DNA of 64,000 nucleotides from Methylocystis echinoides (lineage in GTDB: Bacteria; Pseudomonadota; Alphaproteobacteria; Rhizobiales; Beijerinckiaceae): positions 372,001 to 436,000 of the forward strand of contig NZ_BSEC01000001.1 in NCBI RefSeq assembly GCF_027923385.1. The letters run 5' to 3'. Below, one piece after another: positions 1-12,022 of the stretch. The notes below the pieces were generated by a model. The model made no database searches, had not been told where the DNA came from, and worked only from the letters and a program-made list of their open reading frames with translations. The position numbers were made by a program, and so were the translations under genes. Position 1 is the first letter of the stretch, and each line of letters begins with the position of its first letter.

Positions 1-1
1 C

Positions 2-2620
2 CGCATCGTGCTGCTGCCGGCGGCCGTCGGCGCGCTGCTGGTCGCCGCCGCGTCCCTCGATCTGGGTCTCGCCGAAATCTGGCGCCCGGCGACGGCGGGC
101 GCCGCCGATCTCGACATTGCGGCCTATTTCGAGCAGCCCGGCGCGCTGCGCGCCTCTTTCGACCTTGCGGTGCTGGCGATGGCCGGCGGTCTGATGATCG
201 TGCCCTCCTTCGCCGCCATTCAGGCGCAGAGCCCGGCCGATCAGCGCGCCCGCACCGTCGCGGCCGTCAATGTGCATAACGCCGCCTTCATGGCGCTGGG
301 GGGCGCCGGCGTCGCCTTTCTGCAAAGCAAGGGGATCACCCTCGCCGCGCTCTTCCTGGGCATGGCCCTCGTCGCCTTCCTCTCTGCGCTCTGGATCCGC
401 GCGCGCGTCGTGCAAAATCCGCTGCTCGATCTGCTGTCGATCTTCTTTCGCGCCTTCTATCGGCTCGAGGTGAAGGGCATCGAGAATTTCGACAAGGCCG
501 GGCCGAACCCCATCGTCGCGCTCAATCATGTGAGCTTTCTCGATGCGGCCGCAATCCTCTCGGTCATGCCGAAGGAGCCGGTCTTCGCCATCGATTCCGG
601 CATTGCGCAACGCTGGTGGGTGAAGCCCTTTATGCATTTCACCCGCGCCATCCCGCTCGATCCGACGAAGCCCATGGGCACGCGCACACTGGTCAACGCC
701 GTGAAGGCGGGCGATCCGCTGGTGATCTTTCCCGAGGGGCGTCTCACCGTCACCGGCAGCCTGATGAAGGTCTATGACGGCGCGGGGCTCATCGCGGAGA
801 AATCCGGCGCCTTCGTCGTGCCGGTGAAGATCGACGGCGCCGAGGCGACCATGTTCTCGCGCCTCACGCGCGAACAGGCGCCGCGCCGCTGGTTTCCGAA
901 ATTCACCCTCACCATTCAGGAGCCGGTGCGTCTCACGGTCGACGAGGCGCTGAAGGGCAAGGCGCGCCGCATGGCGGCCGGCGCCGCGCTCTATCAGATC
1001 ATGTCCGATCTCGTCTTCCGCACCACGCCGACGAATGAAACGATCTTCCAGGCGGTCGTGCGCGCGGCCGAAAGACATGGCCTGTCGCGCGTCGCGCTCG
1101 AAGATCCGCTCAGCGGAAAACTCACCTATCGCCGTATTCTGATCGGCGCCCGCGCGCTTGCAGAGAAGATCGCGAAGATCGGCGCGCCGGGCGACGTCGT
1201 CGGCGTCATGCTGCCCAACGCCAATGCGGCGGGCGTGACGTTTCTGGCCGTCATCTCGGCGGGGCGCGTCCCGGCCATGATCAATTTCACCGCCGGCGCC
1301 ACAAGCATTCTCTCCGGCTGCGAAGCCGCGCGCATCACGACAATTCTCACCTCGAAAAGCTTCATCGAAAAGGGGAAGCTCGACAAGCTCGCCGCCCAGC
1401 TCGGCGAAAAGGTTTCGCTCGTCTATCTCGAAGACATGCGCGCGGGCGTCGGCTTCTTCGACCGCCTGCGCGCGGCGCGCAAATTCCGCAAGGCCGTCGT
1501 CGCGCGCAAGGCCGACGATATGGCGACAGTGCTGTTCACTTCCGGCTCGGAGGGCGCGCCCAAGGGCGTCGCGCTCTCGCACCGGAACATGCTCGCCAAT
1601 GCGGCGCAGGCGGCGGCGCGCATCGACTTCGGCCGCATGGACAAGGTCTTCAATGTGCTGCCGATGTTCCACAGCTTCGGGCTGACGATCGGCTTCATGC
1701 TGCCGGTCATCTCCGGCGTGCCGGTCTATTTCTATCCGTCGCCGCTGCATTACCGCATCGTGCCGGAACTGGTTTACGGCACGAACGCCACGATCTTCTT
1801 CGGCACCGACACCTTTCTTTCGGGTTATGCGCGCAGCGCCCATGCTTACGACTTCCGGTCGATCCGCTATGTGCTCGCCGGCGCCGAGCCGGTGAAGCAG
1901 TCGACGCGCGACATCTGGTGCGAGAAATTCGGCGTCCGCATTCTCGAGGGCTATGGCGTCACCGAGACGGCGCCCGTGCTGGCGCTGAACACGCCCATGT
2001 TCAACAAATTCGGAACCGTCGGCCGGCTGATGCCGGGCGTGGAGCACAGGCTCGAAACCGTGCCGGGCGTCGAGGAAGGCGGACGGCTTCTGGTGCGCGG
2101 CCCCAATGTCATGATGGGCTATCTGAAAGCCGACCACCCCGGCGAATTGCAGCCGCCGCCGGACGGCTGGTACGACACGGGCGACATCGTCACCATCGAC
2201 GCGGAAGGCTTCGTCACGATCAAGGGCCGCGCCAAGCGCTTCGCCAAGGTCGGCGGCGAAATGGTTTCGCTCGCCGCGGTCGAGCAACTGGCCGCCGACC
2301 TCTGGCCGAAGGCGATGTCGGCCGCGGCGACCGAGATCGATCCGCGCAAGGGCGAACGCATCGTGCTCGTCACGCAGGAGAAGAATGCAAGCCGCGCCGA
2401 TTTCATGGCCTTCGCCAAATCGAGGGGCGCGTCCGATCTGTCGATCCCAGCCGAAGTGCTTTACGTCGAGCGCGTGCCGCTGCTGGGCTCCGGCAAGATC
2501 GATTTTGCGGGCGTGACCAAAATGGTGCGCGACCGCAACCGCTATCTCGGCGGCGGTCCGCGTCTGCCGAATGGGGTGATGGGGCGCATTGATGGGAGCG
2601 CCGGGTCGGTTTCGGGGTGA
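2..2620 (+). CDS. aas: Bifunctional lysophospholipid acyltransferase / acyl-ACP synthetase, 5' truncated
   Basis: The reading frame is open from the first complete codon, so the start lies outside the window. Three parts are visible in order. First come the last hydrophobic helices of an MFS-type transporter domain (to about base 410). Next is a PlsC-type acyltransferase with the HX4D motif NHVSFLD near base 527 and FPEGR near base 730. Last is an acyl-activating AMP-forming ligase with the P-loop-like TSGSEGAPKG near base 1540 and GYGVTET near base 1950. This order matches the Aas family with the LplT-like transporter fused in front, which imports and re-acylates lysophospholipids at the inner membrane. 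No similar gene lies beside it. The assignment to this multidomain family is firm, while the exact lipid substrate is inferred. Confidence 0.85.
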   Translation, partial: RIVLLPAAVGALLVAAASLDLGLAEIWRPATAGAADLDIAAYFEQPGALRASFDLAVLAMAGGLMIVPSFAAIQAQSPADQRARTVAAVNVHNAAFMALGGAGVAFLQSKGITLAALFLGMALVAFLSALWIRARVVQNPLLDLLSIFFRAFYRLEVKGIENFDKAGPNPIVALNHVSFLDAAAILSVMPKEPVFAIDSGIAQRWWVKPFMHFTRAIPLDPTKPMGTRTLVNAVKAGDPLVIFPEGRLTVTGSLMKVYDGAGLIAEKSGAFVVPVKIDGAEATMFSRLTREQAPRRWFPKFTLTIQEPVRLTVDEALKGKARRMAAGAALYQIMSDLVFRTTPTNETIFQAVVRAAERHGLSRVALEDPLSGKLTYRRILIGARALAEKIAKIGAPGDVVGVMLPNANAAGVTFLAVISAGRVPAMINFTAGATSILSGCEAARITTILTSKSFIEKGKLDKLAAQLGEKVSLVYLEDMRAGVGFFDRLRAARKFRKAVVARKADDMATVLFTSGSEGAPKGVALSHRNMLANAAQAAARIDFGRMDKVFNVLPMFHSFGLTIGFMLPVISGVPVYFYPSPLHYRIVPELVYGTNATIFFGTDTFLSGYARSAHAYDFRSIRYVLAGAEPVKQSTRDIWCEKFGVRILEGYGVTETAPVLALNTPMFNKFGTVGRLMPGVEHRLETVPGVEEGGRLLVRGPNVMMGYLKADHPGELQPPPDGWYDTGDIVTIDAEGFVTIKGRAKRFAKVGGEMVSLAAVEQLAADLWPKAMSAAATEIDPRKGERIVLVTQEKNASRADFMAFAKSRGASDLSIPAEVLYVERVPLLGSGKIDFAGVTKMVRDRNRYLGGGPRLPNGVMGRIDGSAGSVSG

Positions 2621-2734
2621 GGACAGGCGCGTTATGCTGAGCGGCGACGCTGACGGAGGATGAAACCCCCCGCCGCTCAGTAATTGTCAAGTTATGGCTG
2701 ATATTCCTCCTGGCAGGACAAACGGAGGTTCGCC

Positions 2735-3004
2735 ATGCAGAATATCGTGCTTATTTTCGGGCTCCTGTGCATGCAGTTGAGTATCGTGTATTTATTCGCT
2801 CAGCCGGCCGCGCTCATCTATTGGGACGGCGGGTGGCGGAAAGCGGCGATCGCGCCGCTATTCCTGACCGTGCCGGCAATTCTCTACGGCGTCATGGGCG
2901 CCATCTACGGTTCGAACCTGTGGCCGATGCCTGTGATGTTCGTGTTCGGGCTGGCGACGTTTTATCTGTGCGTCGTCTGGCTGGTGCGGCGGTTTCGCGG
3001 GTGA
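2735..3004 (+). CDS. Small hydrophobic membrane protein of unknown function (89 aa)
   Basis: An 89-residue protein made almost entirely of three hydrophobic stretches (about residues 3-26, 36-56 and 62-82) and ending in a basic tail, VWLVRRFRG. This suggests three membrane helices with a cytoplasmic positive C-terminus. A good ribosome binding site, GGAGG, sits seven bases before the ATG. It is convergent with the CHAD-protein gene and separated from it by 33 bases. I do not recognise the family. The ribosome binding site, the composition and the absence of a competing frame support it as a real gene. Confidence 0.65.
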   Translation: MQNIVLIFGLLCMQLSIVYLFAQPAALIYWDGGWRKAAIAPLFLTVPAILYGVMGAIYGSNLWPMPVMFVFGLATFYLCVVWLVRRFRG

Positions 3005-3037
3005 CGCGCTCCGGGTTCCCGCTCCCTCCCATGGGCC

Positions 3038-4024
3038 TCAACGCCAGAACGGCTCCAGCTTCTTCAGCCTCTTCTCGCTCTTGCGCGCATGGCCGACAGC
3101 GTCCTGCGCCGCATGGGCGAACCAGCCCCGCACAAAGCCCGACGCCTGCGGCGACACGCCATCGTCGGTCCCGATCTCGTCGAGCAGGCGCTGCGCCATC
3201 GTCATGTCGGTGAAGGCGCCGAGGCCGTCCTGAATTCGGGCGAGCCGCGACGTGAACCTTTCAGCGTCTTCCGGGTCGAACAGGCTTGCGAAAAACTCGG
3301 CGCCGTAACGCGCCTTCTTGAGCGCGATGCGCGCCTGGTGCCGCTCCTGCGGCGTGCGCGTGGCGAGGTCTCGCGATTTCTTCAGCGCCCGCTTGCGCAG
3401 CCGCGTCAACGCCACGCGCGCGAAGTCGACGGCCGAACCTTCGTCGGCCGCGCCCGGCGCGGGCTCCCAGTCCCGGCCGGCGATGGTCTTGCGGAAATCG
3501 ACGAGAAAGGCCTCGGTCTCGTCGCCGTCAACCGCGTCGCGGGCCGCGCGATAGGCTTCCGCGCGGCGCCCCGCCAGCGCCGCCATCAGCTTTGGAAAGT
3601 CCCGGTCGCCGTCCAGCGCCGCGCCCGGTCCCTCCTGCAGCATGACGGCGAAAACGTCGCAGTTGCGGGCGGCGCCCAGCACGGCGCCGAGGGCTTTCGC
3701 CCGCGTCCGCGCCATCTCCAGCCTTTCGCCGGCGAGCGCCTTGCCGAAAAGTCCCATGGCGGCGCGCAGGCGGCGCAGCGCCACGCGCATCTGATGCACG
3801 CTTTCGGCGGAACGGGCCGAGAGAAACATGGGGATGTTCGCCTCGAAATGGTCGAGCGCAGCGGAAAAGACGCAGACCGCCGCGTCCTCGACCGAATCGC
3901 TTTTGAGCAGCCTGACCGGCTTCGCCTTCTCCGCGGTCGCCTCGGGCGGCGGCTGCTCAACGAGCCGAAGCGGCCCGGGCCGGGCGACCACATCCGCCCG
4001 ATCGCCTTCCTTCGCCGCTTTCAT
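3038..4024 (-). CDS. CHAD domain-containing protein (328 aa)
   Basis: The protein has an N-terminal low-complexity, charged region of about 60 residues and then an all-helical CHAD domain. Conserved histidines lie in basic segments such as VHQMRVALRRLRAAM and HQARIALKKARYGAEFF. Members of the CHAD family bind inorganic polyphosphate and often sit near polyphosphate or nucleotide enzymes, but no such enzyme is adjacent here and no triphosphatase (CYTH) domain is attached. I chose the ATG at 4024 because GGGAGAG lies just upstream. An in-frame codon at 4078 is possible and would add 18 residues. The gene is divergent from homospermidine synthase. Family assignment is firm, cellular role uncertain. 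Confidence 0.8.
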   Translation of the reverse strand: MKAAKEGDRADVVARPGPLRLVEQPPPEATAEKAKPVRLLKSDSVEDAAVCVFSAALDHFEANIPMFLSARSAESVHQMRVALRRLRAAMGLFGKALAGERLEMARTRAKALGAVLGAARNCDVFAVMLQEGPGAALDGDRDFPKLMAALAGRRAEAYRAARDAVDGDETEAFLVDFRKTIAGRDWEPAPGAADEGSAVDFARVALTRLRKRALKKSRDLATRTPQERHQARIALKKARYGAEFFASLFDPEDAERFTSRLARIQDGLGAFTDMTMAQRLLDEIGTDDGVSPQASGFVRGWFAHAAQDAVGHARKSEKRLKKLEPFWR

Positions 4025-4108
4025 GACACTCTCCCGCGCTCCAAGCGCGGATTCTGGTGGTCGCGCGGCGGGGGTCAAGGGCGACGGCCGGGCAAAACCG
4101 CCCCGGAC

Positions 4109-4137
4109 TTGATTAAGACGCCCGCCCCTGCTTTATC
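4109..4137 (+). promoter_or_regulatory. Possible housekeeping promoter for homospermidine synthase
   Basis: A TTGATT hexamer at 4109-4114 and TTTATC at 4132-4137 are separated by 17 bases and lie about 40 bases before the hss ATG. The -35 match is good and the -10 match poor, so this is a weak prediction. Confidence 0.3.
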
Positions 4138-4175
4138 GCGGCGCAACATTTCCCAACATCGCAGGAGACCCGCTC

Positions 4176-5609
4176 ATGTCCGTCTGGCCCGTCTATGGCA
4201 AAATCACCGGCCCGATCGTGCTGATCGGCTTCGGCTCCATCGGGCGCGGCATCCTGCCCCTGATCGAGCGCCATTTCGATTTCGACAAGTCGCGCTTCAC
4301 CGTGATCGATCCGGTCGACACGCATCGCCGCCTGCTCGACGAGCGCGGCATCGCTTTCATCAAGGACAAGCTGACGCCGGAAAACTATCGTGAGCTCCTG
4401 ACCCCCCTGCTGACCAAGGGCGGCGGACAGGGCTTCATCGTCAATCTTTCGGTCGACGTCTCCTCGCTCGCCATCATGCAGCTCGCGCGCGAACTGAAGG
4501 CGCTCTACGTCGATACGGTCGTGGAGCCCTGGCCGGGCTTCTATTTCGACAAGAGCAAGGGCAATGAGTCGCGCACCAATTACGCGCTGCGCGAGACGAT
4601 CCTCGAGGAGCGCCGCAAGAACCCCGGCGGCACGACGGCCGTCTCCTGCGTGGGCGCCAATCCGGGCATGGTGTCCTGGTTCGTGAAGCAGGCGCTGGTC
4701 AATATCGCGAAGGACACGGGCGTCTTCGACAAGGAGCCCGCGACCCGCGCCGAATGGGGCGCGCTGGCGCAGAAGCTCGGCCTGAAGGGCGTCCATATCG
4801 CCGAACGCGACACCCAGCGCGCCCGCGACCCGAAGCCGCTCAATGTCTTCGTCAACACCTGGTCGGTCGAGGGCTTCGTCTCCGAGGGCATGCAGCCGGC
4901 GGAACTGGGCTGGGGCACGCATGAGAAGGCGCTGCCCGACATCGGCCGCGCCCATTCGACGGGCTGCGGCGCCGCGATCTATCTGCTCTCGCCCGGCGCC
5001 AATACCCGCGTGCGCAGCTGGTGCCCGACGCCCGGCGCGCAATATGGTTTCCTCGTCACCCACAATGAGTCGATCTCGATTGCGGATTACTTCACCCTGC
5101 GGGATTCGGCCGGAAAGGCGGTCTATCGCCCGACCTGCCATTACGCCTATCACCCGGCCAATGACGCCGTGCTGAGCCTGCACGAAATCTTCGGCGCCGC
5201 CGGAAAGATGCAGCCGGAGTGGAAGATCCTCGACGAGCATGAGATCGTCGACGGGATCGACGAGCTCGGCGTGCTGCTCTACGGCCATGCGAAAAACGCT
5301 TACTGGTATGGCTCGCAGCTCTCGATCGAAGAGACCCGCGATCTCGCGCCCTATCAGAACGCCACCGGCCTTCAGGTGTCCTCGGCGGCGCTCGCCGGCA
5401 TGGTCTGGGCGCTGGAGAATCCGGAAGCCGGCATCGTCGAGGCCGATGAGGTCGACTACAAGCGCTGCCTCGAGGTCCAGCTCCCCTATCTTGGCCCGGT
5501 GAAAGGCTATTACACGGACTGGACGCCGCTCGACGGCCGCCCGGGCCTGTTCCCGGAAGACATCGACGAAAGCGATCCCTGGCAGTTCAAGAATATTCTG
5601 GTTCGCTAA
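4176..5609 (+). CDS. hss: Homospermidine synthase
   Basis: A 477-residue enzyme that makes sym-homospermidine from two putrescine molecules in an NAD-dependent reaction. Homospermidine is a major polyamine of many Alphaproteobacteria. The N-terminus carries a Rossmann nucleotide-binding loop, GFGSIGRG (residues 18-25), followed by a saccharopine dehydrogenase-like fold along the whole length. The length is that of known bacterial homospermidine synthases. The ATG is preceded by AGGAG eight bases upstream. The gene stands alone, divergent from the CHAD gene, with a hairpin right after its stop. A 521-codon antisense frame overlaps it but is arginine/glycine/alanine-biased and not credible. Confidence 0.95.
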   Translation: MSVWPVYGKITGPIVLIGFGSIGRGILPLIERHFDFDKSRFTVIDPVDTHRRLLDERGIAFIKDKLTPENYRELLTPLLTKGGGQGFIVNLSVDVSSLAIMQLARELKALYVDTVVEPWPGFYFDKSKGNESRTNYALRETILEERRKNPGGTTAVSCVGANPGMVSWFVKQALVNIAKDTGVFDKEPATRAEWGALAQKLGLKGVHIAERDTQRARDPKPLNVFVNTWSVEGFVSEGMQPAELGWGTHEKALPDIGRAHSTGCGAAIYLLSPGANTRVRSWCPTPGAQYGFLVTHNESISIADYFTLRDSAGKAVYRPTCHYAYHPANDAVLSLHEIFGAAGKMQPEWKILDEHEIVDGIDELGVLLYGHAKNAYWYGSQLSIEETRDLAPYQNATGLQVSSAALAGMVWALENPEAGIVEADEVDYKRCLEVQLPYLGPVKGYYTDWTPLDGRPGLFPEDIDESDPWQFKNILVR

Positions 5610-5621
5610 GAGCGCTGCGTC

Positions 5622-5644
5622 ATGGCCGCGCTCGTCGCGGCCAT
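5622..5644 (+). terminator. Hairpin just downstream of hss
   Basis: A perfect 9-bp inverted repeat (ATGGCCGCG at 5622-5630 and its complement at 5636-5644) with a 5-base loop begins 12 bases after the hss stop. There is no T-run, so it may be a weak terminator or an mRNA-stabilising structure. Confidence 0.45.
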
Positions 5645-5735
5645 CCACGCCGGGCGGCGCTTTCGGGCTGCTCGCCATGGATCGGCGTGGATGCGCGGCG
5701 CGGGGCGGGACATAACGGCCGTATGCCCCAAAAAC

Positions 5736-5855
5736 GAGAAAGGCCCCGTCGCCTGATGCGGACGGGGCCTGGACTTCTTATCAAAAGAAGCGTTCTGGGC
5801 TTATCCAGACTGGGGTAGGATTGCCCGCCTCTTGGCCATTGCGGCGGGCCATCCA
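5736..5855 (-). ncRNA. Candidate structured small RNA with intrinsic terminator
   Basis: Read on the minus strand, about 115 bases hold four consecutive perfect inverted repeats. The arms are GCCCGCC (5823-5829 with 5843-5849), TCTGG (5794-5798 with 5805-5809), CTTCTT (5774-5779 with 5785-5790) and a 10-bp GC-rich stem, AGGCCCCGTC (5741-5750 with 5761-5770). Only on the minus strand is the last stem followed by a T-rich tract (TTCTCGTTTTT), as in a Rho-independent terminator. A possible start signal, CTGACG-N17-TATGTG, lies upstream on the same strand near 5850-5885. No long codon-biased frame fits it and it matches no RNA family I recognise. It could instead be the 3' untranslated region of an unseen transcript. 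Confidence 0.45.
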
Positions 5856-6171
5856 CTATGGTGCACATATCTATGGAGGATTTCGGCGTCAGGCAGCGCT
5901 TATCCTGACCAACCGACTGACCGGAACGAGAACGCCGGTCAAGCCATCTGACCCGGTGGCGTCATGCTCCTCTCGCAACCTTGTTGCCTCGGCTTCGTCG
6001 ACGACAGGGGAGTTCGCCGGCGCGTCCTGATATCGCGCTCCGCATCGAGGTCCCGCCCGAGTGGTCCCGCCTCGCGATGTGTCGGAGACGGTGCGATATG
6101 AGGAAAGGATGCTCCCGCTTCCGATTCCCGTCAAGCGACAAGTTGTGGAATTTTTTGACGCAGGGCCGCGC
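5856..6171. other. Intergenic stretch without a recognisable gene
   Basis: About 300 bases between the small RNA candidate and the methionine operon promoter. Short frames occur on both strands, but none has a convincing ribosome binding site, codon bias or recognisable domain. I see no tRNA signature and no SAM or SAH riboswitch core here. Confidence 0.5.
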
Positions 6172-6200
6172 TTGCCAGTACGCCAATCTACGTATATAGA
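6172..6200 (+). promoter_or_regulatory. Sigma-70-type promoter of the regulator-metF-metH operon
   Basis: TTGCCA (6172-6177) and TATAGA (6195-6200) are 17 bases apart, placing the transcription start near 6207 and giving a leader of about 22 bases. The -10 element overlaps the dyad at 6199-6212, the arrangement expected of a repressed promoter. Confidence 0.6.
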
Positions 6201-6212
6201 TATCTTTATATC
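6199..6212. promoter_or_regulatory. ArsR-type operator dyad (GATAT-N4-ATATC)
   Basis: GATAT and ATATC arms separated by four bases lie inside an AT-rich island, striking in this GC-rich DNA, directly over the -10 element and 17 bases before the regulator's ATG. ArsR-family regulators of methionine metabolism (SahR type) bind AT-rich palindromes of this kind. Binding by the adjacent gene product is inferred. Confidence 0.55.
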
Positions 6213-6228
6213 TTGCGTGAGAAAGCCA

Positions 6229-7245
6229 ATGGTCGCCCCGCATAAACTCGAGCTCAGGATGGAGCCGGCGCTCGCGGCGCTCAACGCCGCCGCGGAGGAG
6301 ACGCGGCTGCGCCTTCTCGCGCTGCTTGCCCAGTCCGAGCTGACCGTTAGCGAAGTGGTCGCCATTCTGGGTCAGTCGCAGCCGCGCGTGTCACGCCATC
6401 TCAAGCTGCTGGTCGAGGCCGGTCTGGTCGAGCGGCGCCGCGAAGGCGCCTGGGCCTTTTTCCGCCTCGCGCCCGGCGGCGAGACGGGCGCGATGGCGCG
6501 TCAGCTCGCCGGCTGGCTCGACCCCGCCGATCCGGTGCTGGCCGAGGATCTCGCCCGCCTCGCCGAGGTCCGCCATGCGCGCGCGGAAAACGCCGCCCGC
6601 TATTTCGCCGCCCATGCGGCGGAATGGGACGACATCCGCTCGTTGCATGTGCCCGAGACGCTGGTCGAGGCGGCGATGCGCGACGCCGTTGGCGAGAAGC
6701 CGGTCCGCTGCGTGCTCGATCTCGGCACGGGCGCCGGCCGCATGCTCGAACTCTTCGCGCCGCTCGCCCAGCAGGCGGTCGGCGTCGATCTCTCCACCGC
6801 CATGCTCGCCGTGGCGCGCGGGCGGATGGAGGAGACCGGCCTGCGCAATGTGCAGCTGCGCCAGGGCGACATTTACGCGCTGCCGGTCGAGCGCAATTCC
6901 GTCGATCTCGCGATCATGCATCAGGTGCTGCACTATCTCGACGACCCGGCCCGCGCGCTGCGCGAGGCGGCGCGCGTTCTGGCGCCGGGCGGGCGGCTGC
7001 TCGTCGTCGATTTCGCGCCCCATCAGGAGGAGGCGCTGCGCGACAAGCACGCCCATCGCCGCCTCGGCTTTTCCAATGCGGAGATCACCGGCCTGCTCGC
7101 ACAGGCGGGGCTGGAGACGCTCCTGCATCGCGAGCTCGCGCCGCCGGCGAAGGAGGGGGCCAAGCTCACCGTCTCCTTATGGCTCGCGCAGGATCCGCGC
7201 ATTATCGCTGACAAGATTCCCGCTTCATCCTATGAGACCGCCTGA
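6229..7245 (+). CDS. ArsR-family regulator fused to a SAM-dependent methyltransferase domain (SahR-like)
   Basis: A 338-residue fusion. Residues about 12-85 form a winged helix of ArsR type, with the recognition helix around QSQPRVSRHLKLL. Residues about 125-320 form a class I methyltransferase fold with the SAM-binding motif VLDLGTGAGR (162-171). Fusions of this kind next to metF/metH act as repressors sensing SAM or S-adenosylhomocysteine; here that role is inferred from context. The stop overlaps the metF ATG (TGATG), showing translational coupling. The ATG at 6229 follows GAGAAAG closely. An in-frame ATG at 6259 is the alternative. It probably regulates itself through the dyad over its own promoter. 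Confidence 0.85.
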   Translation: MVAPHKLELRMEPALAALNAAAEETRLRLLALLAQSELTVSEVVAILGQSQPRVSRHLKLLVEAGLVERRREGAWAFFRLAPGGETGAMARQLAGWLDPADPVLAEDLARLAEVRHARAENAARYFAAHAAEWDDIRSLHVPETLVEAAMRDAVGEKPVRCVLDLGTGAGRMLELFAPLAQQAVGVDLSTAMLAVARGRMEETGLRNVQLRQGDIYALPVERNSVDLAIMHQVLHYLDDPARALREAARVLAPGGRLLVVDFAPHQEEALRDKHAHRRLGFSNAEITGLLAQAGLETLLHRELAPPAKEGAKLTVSLWLAQDPRIIADKIPASSYETA

Positions 7246-8140
7246 TGTTCAACGCGCTGCACCCGACCGCTTCCGGCAAGCGGTTCAACATCTCCTATGA
7301 ATTCTTTCCGCCGAAGACGCCGGAGATGGAGGCGCAGCTGTGGGAGTCGGTCAAGCGTCTGGAGGCGCTGAATCCGCATTTCGTCTCGGTCACCTATGGC
7401 GCCGGCGGTTCGACGCGCGAGCGCACGCACGCCATCGTCGCGCGCATCGCCCGCGAAACGCAGATGAAGCCGGCCGCGCATCTGACCTGCGTGTCCTCCT
7501 CCGTCGCGGAGATCGACGATATTCTGCACGGCTATTGGGACGCCGGCGTGCGTCACATCGTGGCGCTGCGCGGCGATCCGCCGACCGGCGTCGGCACGAA
7601 ATTCACGCCCAATCCCGACGGCTATGCGCGCTCCAGCGATCTCGTGCGCGGCATCCGCCGCCTGCATGATTTCGAGATTTCGGTCTCGACCTATCCCGAA
7701 GGCCATCCCGAAAGCGCCTCCGTCGAGCAGGATCTCGACGCGCTTCAGGCGAAGATCGACGCGGGCGCGACGCGCGCCATCACGCAGTTCTTCTTCGACA
7801 ACGACATCTACTTCCGCTTCCTCGACAAGGCCCGCGCAAGGGGGATCACGATCCCGATCGTGCCGGGCATCATGCCGATCCGCAATTTCCGCCAGGTCGC
7901 CAATTTCGCGACCAAGGCGGGCGCGAGCGTGCCGCGCTGGGTCGGGGAGCGTTTCGAGGGTCTCGACAATGATCCCGAGACCCGTGCGCTCGTCGCCGCC
8001 ACCACCGCGGTCGAGCAGGTGATGGGCCTCGCCCGCGCCGGCGTCGACCAGTTCCATTTCTACACCAACAATCGCGCCGACATGGTTTTCGCGATTTGTC
8101 ATCTCCTCGGCGTTCGTCCCCTTCGCGAGAAAGCAGACGC

Positions 8141-8144
<4 letters not shown>
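7245..8144 (+). CDS. metF: 5,10-methylenetetrahydrofolate reductase
   Basis: A 299-residue FAD-dependent TIM-barrel enzyme that reduces 5,10-methylene-THF to 5-methyl-THF, the methyl donor for methionine synthase. The N-terminal motif SYEFFPPKT carries the conserved catalytic glutamate. Other family landmarks are VTYGAGGST, the ALRGDPP loop and FFFDND. The start overlaps the upstream regulator stop by one base and its own stop overlaps the metH start (ATGA), so the three genes form one tightly coupled operon. Length and motifs are typical and nothing is missing. Confidence 0.95.
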
Positions 8145-11863
<3,719 letters not shown>

Positions 11864-11865
11864 GA

Positions 11866-12006
11866 TACCCCTCATCCGACCCCGCTTCGCGGGGCCACCT
11901 TCTCCCGCAAGGGGAGAAGGGAGGGATCACAAACGCAGCCGCTCGACTCCTTCTCCCCTTGCGGGAGAAGGTGGCCCTCGCGTCAGCGAGGGTCGGATGA
12001 GGGGTA
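11866..12006. repeat. Paired REP/BIME-type palindromic element between metH and cstA
   Basis: Two convergent copies of a GC-rich palindromic unit. The outer arms TACCCCTCATCCGACCC (11866-11882) and their complement (11990-12006) are perfect, and each half carries an inner hairpin with a CTTCTCCC/GGGAGAAG core. The element fills nearly the whole gap from the metH stop to the cstA ribosome binding site, and would form a long stem in RNA of either strand. Confidence 0.85.
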
Positions 12007-12022
12007 AAAAAGAGAGATATTG

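Noticed and set aside
4113..5678. A 521-codon open frame antisense to homospermidine synthase
   Set aside because: No domain or ribosome binding site, and composition typical of antisense shadow frames.
5929..5955. GGAAC at 5933 as an EcfG promoter
   Set aside because: The correctly spaced positions read CCAT/TCTG rather than GTT, and no plus-strand gene follows at a suitable distance.
6061..6228. Extension of the ArsR-methyltransferase gene upstream to 6061
   Set aside because: The extra 56 codons would include the promoter and operator. The helix-turn-helix domain starts only after 6229.
5870..6228. SAM or SAH riboswitch upstream of the methionine operon
   Set aside because: The promoter lies only about 20 bases before the start codon, leaving no room for an aptamer, and I see no conserved riboswitch core.
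5889..6365. A 158-codon minus-strand frame across the methionine promoter
   Set aside because: It runs through the promoter and operator and into the regulator gene. No ribosome binding site or family features.
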